Part shown: positions 41,228 through 52,224 of the stretch, piece after piece
Layout: every line of letters begins with the position of its first letter
Numbering within the stretch: the first letter of the stretch is position 1
Assembly (NCBI RefSeq): GCF_029193595.2
Contig: NZ_CP135052.1
Span: forward strand, 744,001 to 808,000
Direction of reading: 5' to 3'
DNA length: 64,000 bases
From: Providencia hangzhouensis
Lineage (GTDB): Bacteria > Pseudomonadota > Gammaproteobacteria > Enterobacterales > Enterobacteriaceae
Translations under genes and position numbers: made by a program
Notes under the pieces: generated by a model
Seen by the model: the letters and a program-made list of their open reading frames with translations, nothing else
What the model was told of the DNA's origin: nothing
The model's database searches: none

Positions 41228-43177
41228 ATGAATAAAGTATTAAAACTTTCAACACTTGCTATGTTAGTCGCATTTAATGCGAACGCAGCAACAGTTGATT
41301 TACGCGTAATGGAAACATCGGATGTTCACAGCAACCTCATTGATTTTGACTATTATAGAGACAAGCCGACAGAGCAATTTGGTTACGTTCGTACCGCGAC
41401 ATTAATTAAAGCCGCTAAACAAGAAGCGACAAACTCAGTATTAGTGGACAACGGAGATTTAATCCAAGGTAGCCCATTAGCAGACTATATAGTAGGTGAA
41501 GGTTTAAAAGACGGTGAATCTCACCCTGCACATAAACTTTTAAATACTATGGGTTACACCGTAGGTAACTTCGGTAACCATGAGTTTAACTTTGGATTAG
41601 AATTCTTACATAAAGCTATTGATGGCGCAAAATTCCCATACATTAACGCTAATATTATTGATGCGAAAACGGGTAAAAACTACTTTAACCCATACATTAT
41701 TGTAGATACACCGGTTAAAGATAGAGACGGTAAAACGCACACTATCAAGATTGGTTACATTGGTTTTGTTCCCCCACAAATTCTTATTTGGGATAAACCA
41801 AATTTAGAAGGCAAAGTTTTAGTTAATGACATTACTGAAACTGCGAAAAAATTTGTACCACAAATGAAAAAAGAAGGTGCGGATTTAGTTGTTGCTATTC
41901 CTCACTCTGGTTTTTCTCAAGAGCCATATAAAGCAATGGCTGAAAACTCAGTTTATTACCTCAGTGAAGTCCCAGGTATCGACGCTATCATGTTTGGCCA
42001 CTCACACGGCGTGTTCCCTAGCAAAGATTTCAGCGATATCAAAGGTGTTGATATTGCAAAGGGAACAGTTAATGGTGTACCTGCGGTTATGCCAGGACAG
42101 TGGGGTGATCATTTAGGTGTGGTTGATTTAGTGGTCAATAATGATGATGGCGCGTGGAAAGTGGTTGATGCAACAGCTCATGCACGCCCTGTCTATGATA
42201 AACCAAATAAGAAAGCCTTGGTTGAGCGTGATGGCGACCTAGCAAAAATTATTGAACAAGAACACCAAGATACTCGTAAGTTTGTCGGAAAACATATCGG
42301 TAAAGCATCCGAAAATATGTACAGCTACTTAGCATTGGTTCAAAGCGACCCAACTGTACAAATCGTGAATGATGCTCAAATCGATTACACCAAAAACTTT
42401 ATTCAAGGTGACCCTGACCTCGCAGATTTACCAGTTCTTGCAGCCGCAGCGCCATTTAAAGCGGGTGGACGTAAAAATTCACCGACTGAATTTATTGAAG
42501 TCGAAAAAGGTGATTTAACTTTCCGTAATGCTGCTGACTTATATTTATATCCAAATACATTAGTTGTAGTTAAAGCCACAGGTGCGGATGTCGTCGAGTG
42601 GTTAGAATGTTCAGCCGGGATGTTCAATCAAATCAACCCACAATCAACAGCACCACAAAGCTTATTGAATTGGAATGGTTTCAGAACTTATAATTTCGAT
42701 ACAATTAGTGGTGTAAATTACCAAATCGACCTGACTCAGCCAGCGAAATACGATGTTGATTGCCAAACAGTCAACAAAGATGCTAACCGAATCAAAAACG
42801 TAACCTACCAAGGTAAACCGATTGATCCAAAAGCAACTTTCTTAGTGGCAACGAATAACTACCGTGGCTACGGCGGTAAATTTGCTGGAACAGGTGATAA
42901 TAATGTTGCATTTGCATCACCGGATGAAAACCGTTCTATTTTAGCGGCTTATATTGCTAAAGAGTCTAAAAATAAAGGACAAATTGCGACTAAAGCGGCT
43001 AATAATTGGTCATTCACTCCAATTAAAACAGACAAAAAACTGGATATTCGCTTTGAAACTGCACCAAGTGAAAAAGCAGCAAAATTCATCAAAGAGAATG
43101 CGCAGTATCCGATGAAACAAGTCGGTACTGATGATATTGGTTTCGCTATTTATCAAATAGATTTAACCGAGAAGTAA
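41228..43177 (+). CDS. cpdB: Periplasmic 2',3'-cyclic-nucleotide 2'-phosphodiesterase / 3'-nucleotidase
   Basis: Lets cells use extracellular 2',3'-cyclic nucleotides and 3'-nucleotides. 649 residues (E. coli 647). Signal peptide about 1-20 ending NANA. Metallophosphoesterase motifs [31 protein letters not shown] and [11 protein letters not shown]-terminal nucleotidase domain with [12 protein letters not shown] and [12 protein letters not shown]. Its position after mak is not that of E. coli (beside cysQ). Confidence 0.96.
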   Translation: MNKVLKLSTLAMLVAFNANAATVDLRVMETSDVHSNLIDFDYYRDKPTEQFGYVRTATLIKAAKQEATNSVLVDNGDLIQGSPLADYIVGEGLKDGESHPAHKLLNTMGYTVGNFGNHEFNFGLEFLHKAIDGAKFPYINANIIDAKTGKNYFNPYIIVDTPVKDRDGKTHTIKIGYIGFVPPQILIWDKPNLEGKVLVNDITETAKKFVPQMKKEGADLVVAIPHSGFSQEPYKAMAENSVYYLSEVPGIDAIMFGHSHGVFPSKDFSDIKGVDIAKGTVNGVPAVMPGQWGDHLGVVDLVVNNDDGAWKVVDATAHARPVYDKPNKKALVERDGDLAKIIEQEHQDTRKFVGKHIGKASENMYSYLALVQSDPTVQIVNDAQIDYTKNFIQGDPDLADLPVLAAAAPFKAGGRKNSPTEFIEVEKGDLTFRNAADLYLYPNTLVVVKATGADVVEWLECSAGMFNQINPQSTAPQSLLNWNGFRTYNFDTISGVNYQIDLTQPAKYDVDCQTVNKDANRIKNVTYQGKPIDPKATFLVATNNYRGYGGKFAGTGDNNVAFASPDENRSILAAYIAKESKNKGQIATKAANNWSFTPIKTDKKLDIRFETAPSEKAAKFIKENAQYPMKQVGTDDIGFAIYQIDLTEK

Positions 43178-43200
43178 TCTGAACACATTGATATCATTCA

Positions 43201-43224
43201 AGCCTACCTACGGGTGGGCTTTTT
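43201..43224 (+). terminator. Terminator of cpdB
   Basis: Seven-pair stem AGCCTAC / GTGGGCT (one wobble) with a 6-nt loop, then TTTT. Confidence 0.8.
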
Positions 43225-43343
43225 AGTGGCTAAATAATGTGTTTAAGAGGTACTTTTTAGAGGGGAAAATAGTGCTCGGAATATTAAGACAATTTTTACA
43301 TTAAATATTCCGAGCAGTTATGATTAAGGTAACCATTATGGAG

Positions 43344-43643
43344 CTACTCATAAAAGACATTTAACATAGGTAACTTAGTGTGTTTATCATACTCAACTTT
43401 CACATATTCAGATTCTACCTTTTGGCCATTTTTTAAAGAACCAGTTATTGAAACATCTTTACCTTTTCGGTAACACGTAATATTCACTCGCTCTTTATGT
43501 TCAACCTTAACTGAACATTGTGGCTCATAGATATAACCTGTAAATGTAATTGTACCTCCTGATGAATTATTACTTGCATAGGTGAAAGAACAACTTGAAA
43601 TGATTATAGCAACAACAGATGTTAGTAAAGATAAACCTTTCAT
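43344..43643 (-). CDS. Small secreted protein with fimbrial-pilin-like N-terminus
   Basis: 99 residues. Signal peptide about 1-24 (LLTSVVAIIISSCSFTYAS). The mature start GGTITFTGYIYEPQCSVKVE resembles the first strand of type 1 pilins, including the Cys that forms the pilin disulfide; the second Cys is in RVNITCYRKG. The protein is about half the length of a pilin and lacks the usual C-terminal strand, and no chaperone or usher gene is adjacent. A seven-G run sits at the ribosome site (GGGGGGGTGG, 43649-43658). Function unknown; it could be a pilin fragment or a distinct small periplasmic protein. Confidence 0.7.
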   Translation of the reverse strand: MKGLSLLTSVVAIIISSCSFTYASNNSSGGTITFTGYIYEPQCSVKVEHKERVNITCYRKGKDVSITGSLKNGQKVESEYVKVEYDKHTKLPMLNVFYE

Positions 43644-44020
43644 AGTCCACCCCCCCTTAATAACACTTACACGATGGAACGTGTTTTTGTGCTCTCACTT
43701 TTAGTGTAGTTCAAATATCTATAATGCAAAACTAAAAATGAAAATATACTTAGAGTTTAGTAGGGTGATTGGCTAATGAATTGATAAATATCAACTTATG
43801 TAGTTGTCAAATTTCGCATGTTCAATTAATAGTCAGACGGTAACACGAGTGTAATAATAATAGTATAATTGTAAATATTTCTTTTTATTTCGATAAACTA
43901 TTTTGAATAAATATGTTTTATTGAGGGTGCGGATTAATTTAGAATAAGTTATAAGTTAAAACTATGATCATCATTGGTGATGACATTGAATTATTCACCT
44001 TGATTATATCAAATAAATAA
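43644..44020. other. ~380-bp AT-rich region upstream of the small secreted gene
   Basis: No ORF or recognisable element apart from the promoter that must serve the minus-strand gene at its left end. Confidence 0.5.
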
Positions 44021-44051
44021 AATCCTCTCGTAAATATATTACGAGAGGATT
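44021..44051 (-). terminator. Terminator of the nitroreductase gene
   Basis: Thirteen-pair perfect stem AATCCTCTCGTAA / TTACGAGAGGATT, 5-nt loop; on the minus strand TTTTATTTATTT follows. Confidence 0.9.
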
Positions 44052-44074
44052 ATTTAAATTCTTAGTATTCTAGT

Positions 44075-44674
44075 TTATTTGAAAACTTTGAAACGAACAT
44101 CGTCGTCCATAAAGTCTTTATCACCAGCGGGTGCATTAATCGAACCAAATACCATTTGAGCGCGTAATATCCAGTTAGCTGGTACATTCCATGTTGTTTG
44201 AACGTCATTATCAATCAGTGGATTGTAATGTTGCAAAGATGCACCGATATTTTCTTGTGATAATGCTGTCCAGACTGCAAATTGTGCGATACCACTGGCT
44301 TGTTCAGACCAAATTGGGAAATTATCCGCATATAAAGGGAATTGTTCTTGTAAACCTTTTACGATGTTTTCGTCTTCAAAAAACAGAATAGAACCAGCCC
44401 CTGCAGCAAAGCTATCAATTTTTTGTTCTGTTGAAGCGAAGGCTTGCTCAGGAACAATTTTACGCAGTGCTTCTTTAGTCATATTCCACAATTTTTTGTG
44501 TTCAGCACCAAATAAAATTACCACACGAGACGTTTGCGAGTTAAATGATGATGGTGAATGTTTAACTGCTTCTTTAATTAGTTTCGTGACGTGTTCTTCT
44601 GATACTGGTAAAGCATCGCCGAGGTTATAAATAGTACGACGATTTTTAATCATTTCGATAAATGCGTTAGACAT
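44075..44674 (-). CDS. Nitroreductase-family flavoprotein
   Basis: 199 residues of the FMN-dependent nitroreductase superfamily, in the short branch related to fungal Hbn1/Frm2 and bacterial YdgI-like enzymes. FMN-phosphate-binding start KNRRTIYNLGD near residue 11, SSFNSQTSRVVILFG near 42 and the C-terminal ENIGASLQHYNPLID. Probably reduces nitro compounds or quinones with NAD(P)H; the physiological substrate is unknown. AGGAG precedes the ATG. Confidence 0.87.
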   Translation of the reverse strand: MSNAFIEMIKNRRTIYNLGDALPVSEEHVTKLIKEAVKHSPSSFNSQTSRVVILFGAEHKKLWNMTKEALRKIVPEQAFASTEQKIDSFAAGAGSILFFEDENIVKGLQEQFPLYADNFPIWSEQASGIAQFAVWTALSQENIGASLQHYNPLIDNDVQTTWNVPANWILRAQMVFGSINAPAGDKDFMDDDVRFKVFK

Positions 44675-45027
44675 TTTAGTCTCCTAGCTTTTCATTAGCG
44701 CACGGCATTTTATTGAATAAATCTTAGAAGCCGTAGTGTGTTTCAATGGTTATTACTATAACTTGGCGAATGAAAAATCATAGAAAAAAAATTTAACGAT
44801 AAGGTTCAAATTTTTGCACTAAGTTAAGCTTTGCTTTTAATTTGTTTAAAATCAATATATTAAATATGTTTCTGGTGAGGTTTTATGATGGGAGATGACA
44901 TTAATAGGCACAAATGAATAATATACATATAAAATAATTGAGCATAGAAAAAGAGAGAATAGATGGGGCATTAAAGAGCCTAGCAAGAGGCGTAATCCTG
45001 CTAGGCAAGAATGATAACTAGTTTTAC
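44675..45027. other. 353-bp region between nitroreductase and MetQ-like genes
   Basis: Carries the nitroreductase promoter and the hairpin of the MetQ-like gene at its right end; nothing else recognised. Confidence 0.5.
44978..45006 (-). terminator. Hairpin after the MetQ-like gene
   Basis: Eight-pair stem GCCTAGCA / TGCTAGGC with a 13-nt loop; only a weak T-run on the minus strand. Confidence 0.65.
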
Positions 45028-45888
45028 TTAATTGAGTTCACTAACATTTTTGGTTATTTCGATTTTAGTTCCACCAAAATTATCAATGATGTACTTTCTT
45101 ACCGCTTCAGTGTGGTACAGTTCTGCTAATTTGGCAAATTTAGGGTTATCCTTGTTATCTGTTTTAACAACTAATAAATTGATATTATTAATAATAGTCT
45201 CATCATTCTCTTCCCTAAATAACGAGTCAGTTAAAACGTTTAACCCGCCTTCTTGTGCAGCGGTATTACCTATGACTGCAATATCAACATCAGGCAATGC
45301 TCTTGGGCCATGAGCATATTTTATTTGCCTAAAAACTAAGTCCTTAGGGTTCGAGACAATATCATTAGTAGACCCTGTGGCTTGGTTAAAATTAGGTTTT
45401 AATGCAATTAACCCCGACTTTTCAAGTAATTTAAGTGCACGTATATGGTTGGCGGCATCATTGGGAATGGCAACGATAGATTGCTTAGGTAAATCAGCTA
45501 ATTTTTTATGTTTTACCGAATATATGCCCATTGGCTCAAAGTAGGTGGTTGAGATCGCCGTTAATTGGTTATTATGATTTTTATTAAAATCTTTTAAAAA
45601 CCTCCAAGATTGAAATGCATTAACATCAACATCTCCGTCAATGGTAGCGACGTTGAGTGTTATTCCATCGTCAATAATTTTGACATCAATATCGAGGTTG
45701 GCTTGTTTAGCTTCCGGTGATTGGGCAATAAATTTCCATATATCCGCATCACTACCGTGGCTGCCAATAATAATTTTTTGTGAAGTTACTTTTTGTGGTT
45801 CTGTAATTTCATTGGTGTCTTCTTCTTGGGAGCAAGCCACTAAGGCTGATAACGACAAGGACAATAACACTGCAGGTAGTTTTTTCAT
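45028..45888 (-). CDS. MetQ/NlpA-family substrate-binding lipoprotein
   Basis: 286-residue solute-binding lipoprotein with signal peptide and lipobox LVAC (Cys near residue 19). Family landmarks: KIIIGSHGSDADIWKFIA, DVDVNAFQSWRFL, FEPMGIYS, VAIPNDAANHIRALKLLEKSGLI. MetQ proteins feed methionine and related amino acids to MetNI. No MetN or MetI gene is present here, so it must borrow a transporter or act otherwise. Divergent from the oxygenase/PLP-enzyme operon, 240 bp apart, which suggests a shared substrate. The mature sequence is distant from standard MetQ. Confidence 0.88.
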   Translation of the reverse strand: MKKLPAVLLSLSLSALVACSQEEDTNEITEPQKVTSQKIIIGSHGSDADIWKFIAQSPEAKQANLDIDVKIIDDGITLNVATIDGDVDVNAFQSWRFLKDFNKNHNNQLTAISTTYFEPMGIYSVKHKKLADLPKQSIVAIPNDAANHIRALKLLEKSGLIALKPNFNQATGSTNDIVSNPKDLVFRQIKYAHGPRALPDVDIAVIGNTAAQEGGLNVLTDSLFREENDETIINNINLLVVKTDNKDNPKFAKLAELYHTEAVRKYIIDNFGGTKIEITKNVSELN

Positions 45889-46128
45889 TTGATGATCTCT
45901 AATTGGTTTTGTTCTCGGTATCTAACCAAATAAAAATAACGCTTTATAAATAATATTTTTTTCGTATTTCTTATTTTCAGTTATATAAGATGTTAACTGT
46001 TACAAAAAGTTATATCGATATAGTTTTAAATTATTTTTAGTAATATCAGATGTGGTATTTAATCGAGTGATAAATATATCTTGAATTTTATTCATTATTT
46101 AAATAAATATTTTAGAAGGTCGATTAAT

Positions 46129-47163
46129 ATGTCTATAACACAATTACCCATTATTGATTTACAAGAACTCGAAAACCCTGAAACACGAGAGAATTTCTAC
46201 AAAAAATTACGGTTTATTGCTAGAGAAATTGGTTTTTTTTATCTTGTTGGGCACAATATTCCTGTTGGTACACGTGAGCAACTATTAGCCACAACTAAAC
46301 AATTTTTTGCCTTACCTCAAAGCGAAAAAGAAAGCATTTCGATGGAGCACTCAAAGCATTTTCGTGGGTATACAGCATCCACGGAAGAGAGCACTCGTAG
46401 CCAGCCGGATTACCGTGAACAGATTGATATTGGTGAAGAGTTACCTGCATTGCAACTTAATCAAGATGACCCTATCTGGTTTAATTTACACGGGCCAAAC
46501 CAATGGCCGCAATCTTTACCTGAACTTAAATCTCAGGCACTTGCGTGGCAAAGTGAAATGCGAACCATTGCAGTAAAATTAATTAAAGCGTTTTTAGTTG
46601 CACTAGAATTACCTGAAAATAGTTTTGATAAAATTATTGCCGAGCCGGCACAACATTTATTAAAACTTATTCATTACCCGGCAAGAGAAAATAATAATGA
46701 AGGAGAGCAAGGCGTTGGCGCACATAAAGATGCGGGGATCTTAACCTTATTATGGCAGGACAATAGTGGAGGCCTACAAGTTGAAACAGATGTAGGCTGG
46801 ATAGATGTTGAACCTTTGGAAAATGCATTTGTGGTAAATATTGGAGAAGTATTTGAATTAGCCACTAATGGCTATTTACGTGCGAATGTTCATCAAGTTG
46901 TTAGGCGTAAAAATAGTCATTCTCGTTATTCTATTGCTTATTTTATTACGCCAAATATTTTTGCAGAAGAAGTCCCATTATTAAATTTACCCCATTATTT
47001 AGCGCAACAAGCGTTAGGGCCTGATAGCGATCCATTGAATCCATTATTTACCAACCTCGGAAAAAATGTCATTAAAGGGCGCTTGCGCTCCCATTTAACG
47101 GTCACACGTCGCTTTTATCCTAAGGAATATGAGCAAATAATAAGTAATAATAATATTATCTGA
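46129..47163 (+). CDS. Isopenicillin-N-synthase-family Fe(II) oxygenase
   Basis: 344-residue non-heme iron enzyme of the IPNS / 2-oxoglutarate oxygenase family. N-terminal DIOX_N segment LPIIDLQELENPETR; facial triad visible as HKDAG (His and Asp) in GVGAHKDAGILTLLWQDNSG and His in RANVHQVVRR; the RxS motif that binds the 2OG carboxylate appears as SRYSIAYF. The ATG at 46129 has AGAAGG upstream and was chosen over the far upstream in-frame start. The PLP-enzyme gene begins 48 bp after its stop. Likely oxidises a small amino-acid-like substrate; identity unknown. Confidence 0.9.
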   Translation: MSITQLPIIDLQELENPETRENFYKKLRFIAREIGFFYLVGHNIPVGTREQLLATTKQFFALPQSEKESISMEHSKHFRGYTASTEESTRSQPDYREQIDIGEELPALQLNQDDPIWFNLHGPNQWPQSLPELKSQALAWQSEMRTIAVKLIKAFLVALELPENSFDKIIAEPAQHLLKLIHYPARENNNEGEQGVGAHKDAGILTLLWQDNSGGLQVETDVGWIDVEPLENAFVVNIGEVFELATNGYLRANVHQVVRRKNSHSRYSIAYFITPNIFAEEVPLLNLPHYLAQQALGPDSDPLNPLFTNLGKNVIKGRLRSHLTVTRRFYPKEYEQIISNNNII

Positions 47164-47211
47164 GCAGTCGAGTCGTTAGAGATATGATGATAAACCATAT
47201 TGGAGCTAAAA

Positions 47212-48495
47212 ATGTCAGAACAGAGCTATAAAAAGGACTTACAAGGTAAAGAATTATCTCCAGAAACCTTAATGATGAGTTATGGCTATGACCCTAAGCT
47301 TTCAGAAGGGTCAATTAAGCCACCTGTTTTTCTGACATCCACATTTGTATTTAAAACCGCTCAGGAAGGGAAAGATTTTTTTAACTTAGTTAGTGGGCGC
47401 ACACAAACGAGCGAAAACCATAAACAAGGATTGGTGTATTCACGTTTTAACCACCCAAATAGTGAGATTGTCGAAGACAGACTCGCCCTGTATGAGGGGG
47501 CAGAAAGCGCAGCGCTATTTTCTTCTGGTATGTCGGCAATTACAACGTGCTTAATGGCAGTATTGCAACCGGGTGATGTGTTACTCCATTCTCAGCCACT
47601 TTATGGTGGAACTGAAACCTTATTTTTAAACACGTTAGCCCGTTTTGGAATAACTTCGGTTCCTTTTCAAAATGGTTATGAGCAAGAATCTATTTTAGAC
47701 GTTGCTAAACGTATCGAAAAAGGTAAAAAAGTCGCGGCTATCTATATTGAAACGCCGTCTAATCCATTGAATACACTTGTTGATATTGAATTAATTAGCC
47801 AAGTGGCAAAGCAGATATCGACGAACCAAAATGGACAAATTCCATTAGTCATTTGCGATAATACGTTGCTAGGGCCTGTATTTCAAAAGCCGTTGTCATT
47901 AGGCGCAGATTTAAGTGTGTACTCACTAACTAAATATGTGGGAGGGCATTCAGACCTAGTTGCGGGTGCTGTGGTTGGAAGTCAGGAGTTAGTCAAGAAA
48001 GTGAAGGCGCAACGTAATGCCATCGGTACACAGCTTGACCCCCATTCTAGCTGGATGTTAGGGCGGTCATTAGAAACATTACAGTTACGTATGGAAAGGG
48101 CAAATGAGAGTGCAAAAATATTGGCTGAATATCTCCATCAGCACCCTAAAGTCAGCAAAGTGCATTTTCCTGCTTTTTTTCCGGAAGGGAGTGTGGAACA
48201 TCAAGTTTATCAAAAACAATGCACTGGTGCAGGCTCAACCTTCTCTATCAATGTGGGGAGTAATGAAGCGGATGCATTTCGTTTTCTAGACAACTTAGCT
48301 ATCTTTAAATTAGCAGTTAGCTTAGGAGGGACTGAGTCGCTCGCCAGCCATCCGGCGTCCACAACCCATTCAGGTGTTGCTCAAAAGGTCCGGGAACATA
48401 TTGGTATTAGTGATAATTTAGTGCGCTTATCAATTGGTATTGAAAATGTGAATGACCTTAAATATGCATTGGAACTAGCATTAGAGGCGATTTAA
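47212..48495 (+). CDS. Cystathionine gamma-synthase-family PLP enzyme
   Basis: 427 residues in the Cys/Met-metabolism PLP family. Landmarks: [57 protein letters not shown], and the PLP lysine in [16 protein letters not shown] near residue 240. Where methionine gamma-lyase has the YGCT cysteine, this protein has YGGT, arguing against a classical MGL. Longer than MetB (386) or MetC. Possibly a gamma-synthase or lyase acting with the upstream oxygenase. GGAG at 47202 selects the ATG at 47212. Confidence 0.88.
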   Translation: MSEQSYKKDLQGKELSPETLMMSYGYDPKLSEGSIKPPVFLTSTFVFKTAQEGKDFFNLVSGRTQTSENHKQGLVYSRFNHPNSEIVEDRLALYEGAESAALFSSGMSAITTCLMAVLQPGDVLLHSQPLYGGTETLFLNTLARFGITSVPFQNGYEQESILDVAKRIEKGKKVAAIYIETPSNPLNTLVDIELISQVAKQISTNQNGQIPLVICDNTLLGPVFQKPLSLGADLSVYSLTKYVGGHSDLVAGAVVGSQELVKKVKAQRNAIGTQLDPHSSWMLGRSLETLQLRMERANESAKILAEYLHQHPKVSKVHFPAFFPEGSVEHQVYQKQCTGAGSTFSINVGSNEADAFRFLDNLAIFKLAVSLGGTESLASHPASTTHSGVAQKVREHIGISDNLVRLSIGIENVNDLKYALELALEAI

Positions 48496-48498
48496 TCA

Positions 48499-48522
48499 TC
48501 AGGGTGGGCTTTCCCACCCTGA
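48499..48522. terminator. Hairpin between the PLP-enzyme gene and sbcC
   Basis: Ten-pair perfect stem TCAGGGTGGG / CCCACCCTGA, loop CTTT, between convergent genes; no T-run. Confidence 0.75.
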
Positions 48523-48539
48523 ATAATCACAAAATTGCG

Positions 48540-51500
48540 TTAACTGATGCGGTATTGTGCGGGAAGTTCGCTAAAACCAAGTCCATTGCCTTTTTTCACT
48601 GCAATTTGTACGGGGATGCGCTCTTTCATTGCTTCCACATGGCTAATTACGCCAATAGTTTTGCCGGATGCATTCAAACTTTCTAATGCATCTAGGGCAA
48701 TATCTAACGTTTCTGCATCTAAAGTCCCAAAACCTTCGTCTAAAAAGAGCGATTCCAATTGTGTACGGTGACTCACCATATCGGATAGCGCTAGGGCCAA
48801 TGCTAAACTCACTAAAAAGCTTTCCCCGCCAGAAAGCGTTTTAATGTCTCTAATGCTATCTGCTTGCCAGCCATCAATAACTTGTAACTCAAGGTTTGCT
48901 TGGTGGCTACGCTGTAATAAATAACGGCCATGAAGTTTTTCAAGTTGTTGATTGGCTAAAGAAACTAAACAATCCAAAGTTAGGCCTTGTGCATAACGTC
49001 GGAATTTATCCCCTTCAGCGGAGCCGATAAGTAAACTGAGATAGCTCCAATCGTCATAACTTAATTGGCTTTTCTCTATTTCTTGCAGTAAATCTTGTTG
49101 CTGATGGCGCAGTTGCTTATCTGCACTGAGTTGGTTAATTATCTGGCCTTGCTTTTGGTTTATTTGCTTAATTTCTTCATCAAGTTGAGTGACTACTGTT
49201 TGTAATTGCGTTTCAGTAAGCGCCGAAAAATCAGCAATACGCTGTTGATTCAGTGCTTCAATCGCCTGTAGCCCCTCTTTATAACGTGTTTCACACTGAA
49301 TACGAGCTTGGTTTATGCGCTGTTTTAGCTCTTCTAATTGTTGCTTTTCTTCGTGGCTTATTAACGCATCAAGAAAGGCTTGTTGATGGCTAAATGGGCT
49401 ATCTGTAAGTGATTGAGTGAACAGGGTATTGGCTTGTTTTTGTGCCAGTTTTGTTTTTTCACTGGCGTCAATGAGCTCTTGATAGCTTCCATTCATTGAG
49501 GCGATGGCTTTATCAATCTCATTGAGTTGTTTACTTAATTGTTCCTGAGTTTGGAAAAGGATGGTTTGTTTATCATTCAATTGCTGAATGAATTGGCTGA
49601 TAGCTAAACCAGAAAGCAGTGTTTTCCGTTGCGCTATTTTTTGCTCTAAACCTAACTCAATTTGTTTAAGTCGATTTTCTTCTTGTTCAATTTGTTGAGT
49701 GAGAATACGGAGTTGTGCTGACTCAACTTTTAATGTGGCATTATTGACTTCAATTTGTTGGCTAAGTGTTTGCGCCGCCATTTTTTGGTTATTAAAGCGC
49801 TCACTTCGCTGAGTAACTTCGCGAAACCATTCATCAAACTTATCTTTATCTGGCGCGCTTAAGTTAAATGGATCTAGGGTGGATTGCCATTGCTCTATTT
49901 GTATCTGTTTACGCTGTTGGAGCTGATTATGTTCTTTTTGGAGCTCATCAAGTTGTTGCGTTTGGTTTTTTAAACGCTCTTCGACTAATAACAGTTCTGA
50001 TTGCAGCTGTGTAAAGCTAGCTTGTTGTTCATGTAAATGATGTTTGGCTTGCTGATATTCACGTTCTAGAGCCGCCATATCCGCCACTATTCTCTGTTGC
50101 GTAGCTAATTGATCCGTTAATTGATTAACTAAGAGGGTGACGGCTTGCTCATTTTGGGCTAACTCAGGAGTGAGTGCTTGCTCACATGCCTTTTGCCACT
50201 GTTGGTTAAAAGCATCGAATTGTTCATTGGTTTGCTGTTGTTGCTGTAAGTTTTCGTTCTGACGTTGTTTTTGTGTGTGAAGTTGTGATTCTAACTGAGC
50301 TTGTTGCTGTTTTAATTGGTCGAGTTTATCTGTTAGTTCAATGAGTTGTTGCTGCGTTTCATTGAGATGGATTGATTGATAATCGTTAACTGCAGGGTGC
50401 TCTGTTGCACCACATAATGGGCAGGGGTTACCTGCTATGAGTTGCTGGCGCTCATGCTCTAGGCTGACAATTTTTTGTTCTAATTGTAATTTATCATTGG
50501 TTAGTTTGACGCGTGGGGCTAACTCATTAATACGTGTCAGGGCAATGCTCAACTCTTTTTGCGTTGCAGTGATACTTTGTGCTAATTCAACATCTTTTTG
50601 AATTTCTTTCTGTTTTTGTGTTTGAGTATTAAGGCATTGAGATAATATTAGGGGTAATAACTTGGCATGCTGTAATCGAGCTTGTAGCTGTTCAATGTGT
50701 TGGTTGATGGTGTTAACATCATGTTTTTCTTGATTTTGTTTGTAGGTTTCTTCTTGTTTTTTGAATGCGACGGTGCTGCGCTCTAACTCGAGACGTTTTT
50801 GGGATAATTTTTCAGTTTGCAGCTGTTGTTGTCGCTGTAACTGTGCGACGCCATTTGAAAGTATTTGTTGTTTATTGTGCAAATTCGCCAGTTTGTCGGC
50901 TAATTCGAAAATAAAATAACCTTGTTGTTGCCAACTACCTATTTGGGAACTCAGTTCAGCGTCTTTTGGGTGCGCTTCTAGGAATTGGTTGTGTTTCTTT
51001 AACTCAATGTGAGCATTTTGGATCTGATTCTGTGTCTCATTAACTAAGTGTTGTTTTTGCTGAAGAGTTTTGTACTGTTGCTCAATTTGCTGCGTAATTT
51101 CAGACTGCTGCTGTTTCAATTGTGCAATTTGGTTATCCAGAGGCCTGACAGTTTCATCAATCAATTGATGTTGTTGTTTGGCGAAATCAAGGTGTTGTTG
51201 ATACTCGGATTGTGATTTCAACAACTTCTCTTGCAGTGGGGCACGTTCAGCTTGCTGAGTTTGCAAGCTAAGTTGCAAACGTTGTTGTTTATTCGTGTAT
51301 TCAGTGAGTTGTAGTTGCAGGCGTTCAACTTCCTGCCACAACGGACGAAGAGATTCTGCCGGAGCGCTGTCCGCCAACCGTTTCAACTGAGGCTGAGCAG
51401 CTTGGAACTCAAGCTCGTTTTTTTTAAGCTCATCATCAAGTGATTGCATGCGCTGGGTGAGTTGGTGATATTGTTGCCACCAATTAACCCCTTGTTGGTG

Positions 51501-52223
51501 GCGAGCACGCTGTTGCTTGGTTTGAGTCTCTTGTTCAAGTAAATGGTTTTGTTGTGCCAATAACTCTTGATGTTCTGCTTCAGTGAGTAAATTAATGCTT
51601 TGCGCTTTCGCTTTTAGCAAATCTAAGTCAATTTTAGCTTGCTTGTGTTGATTAAAAACATAAATTGAAATTTGGCTATAAATTTCAGTGCCTGTAATTT
51701 CTTCAAGTAAATCAGCGCGTTCTTTCTCTGAAGCATTTAAAAACGCAGCAAAATCACCTTGAGAGAGTAAAATTGATTTAGTAAAACGCTCATAATCAAG
51801 CCCAGTTATTTGTGCTACTAATTCCTTTATCTCTGTGATTTTTACGGTCAATATTTTACCATCAGTAACCGTTGCAAGTTCCGCCTTAGGCTGTTGTAAA
51901 TTGCCGTCAGGTTTTCCTCCTGCTCGTCTTTGGCTCCAAAAGGCACGATAAGCTTTGCCTTTGACCTCAAACTCCACCTCCGCAAGGCATTCCCCAGTGT
52001 GGCGAGTCATCAGTTCATTTTGTGCGTTAGAAATGGTTTTTAAACGCGGTGTTCGGTGATAAAGCGCGAGGCAAATTGCATCCAATAAAGTGGTTTTTCC
52101 TGCACCTGTGGCACCTGTAATGGCAAATAGCCCATTGCTAGCAAATGGCTCTTCAGTGAAATCAATTTTCCATTCACCTCTAAGGGAGTTAATATTTTTT
52201 AAACGTAAACTTAAAATCTTCAT
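48540..52223 (-). CDS. sbcC: DNA double-strand break repair nuclease ATPase subunit SbcC
   Basis: SMC/Rad50-type ATPase that with SbcD cleaves hairpins, palindromes and protein-blocked ends. 1227 residues. Walker A GATGAGKT at residues 37-44; long Gln-rich coiled coils; zinc hook [13 protein letters not shown] near residue 600; signature [20 protein letters not shown] and Walker [16 protein letters not shown] at the C-terminus. One base separates the sbcD stop from its ATG, so the two are coupled. Notably, the same window is rich in palindromic ERIC elements, the type of structure this nuclease can process. Confidence 0.98.
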   Translation of the reverse strand: MKILSLRLKNINSLRGEWKIDFTEEPFASNGLFAITGATGAGKTTLLDAICLALYHRTPRLKTISNAQNELMTRHTGECLAEVEFEVKGKAYRAFWSQRRAGGKPDGNLQQPKAELATVTDGKILTVKITEIKELVAQITGLDYERFTKSILLSQGDFAAFLNASEKERADLLEEITGTEIYSQISIYVFNQHKQAKIDLDLLKAKAQSINLLTEAEHQELLAQQNHLLEQETQTKQQRARHQQGVNWWQQYHQLTQRMQSLDDELKKNELEFQAAQPQLKRLADSAPAESLRPLWQEVERLQLQLTEYTNKQQRLQLSLQTQQAERAPLQEKLLKSQSEYQQHLDFAKQQHQLIDETVRPLDNQIAQLKQQQSEITQQIEQQYKTLQQKQHLVNETQNQIQNAHIELKKHNQFLEAHPKDAELSSQIGSWQQQGYFIFELADKLANLHNKQQILSNGVAQLQRQQQLQTEKLSQKRLELERSTVAFKKQEETYKQNQEKHDVNTINQHIEQLQARLQHAKLLPLILSQCLNTQTQKQKEIQKDVELAQSITATQKELSIALTRINELAPRVKLTNDKLQLEQKIVSLEHERQQLIAGNPCPLCGATEHPAVNDYQSIHLNETQQQLIELTDKLDQLKQQQAQLESQLHTQKQRQNENLQQQQQTNEQFDAFNQQWQKACEQALTPELAQNEQAVTLLVNQLTDQLATQQRIVADMAALEREYQQAKHHLHEQQASFTQLQSELLLVEERLKNQTQQLDELQKEHNQLQQRKQIQIEQWQSTLDPFNLSAPDKDKFDEWFREVTQRSERFNNQKMAAQTLSQQIEVNNATLKVESAQLRILTQQIEQEENRLKQIELGLEQKIAQRKTLLSGLAISQFIQQLNDKQTILFQTQEQLSKQLNEIDKAIASMNGSYQELIDASEKTKLAQKQANTLFTQSLTDSPFSHQQAFLDALISHEEKQQLEELKQRINQARIQCETRYKEGLQAIEALNQQRIADFSALTETQLQTVVTQLDEEIKQINQKQGQIINQLSADKQLRHQQQDLLQEIEKSQLSYDDWSYLSLLIGSAEGDKFRRYAQGLTLDCLVSLANQQLEKLHGRYLLQRSHQANLELQVIDGWQADSIRDIKTLSGGESFLVSLALALALSDMVSHRTQLESLFLDEGFGTLDAETLDIALDALESLNASGKTIGVISHVEAMKERIPVQIAVKKGNGLGFSELPAQYRIS

Positions 52224-52224
52224 A

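Noticed and set aside
46005..46025. TATATCGATATA palindrome between the MetQ-like gene and the oxygenase as an operator
   Set aside because: Short and AT-rich in an AT-rich region; the flanks are not symmetric and no known regulator site matches.
45028..48495. Interpretation of the oxygenase as a beta-lactam biosynthesis enzyme
   Set aside because: No ACV synthetase or other beta-lactam genes nearby; the IPNS family name covers many unrelated oxygenases.
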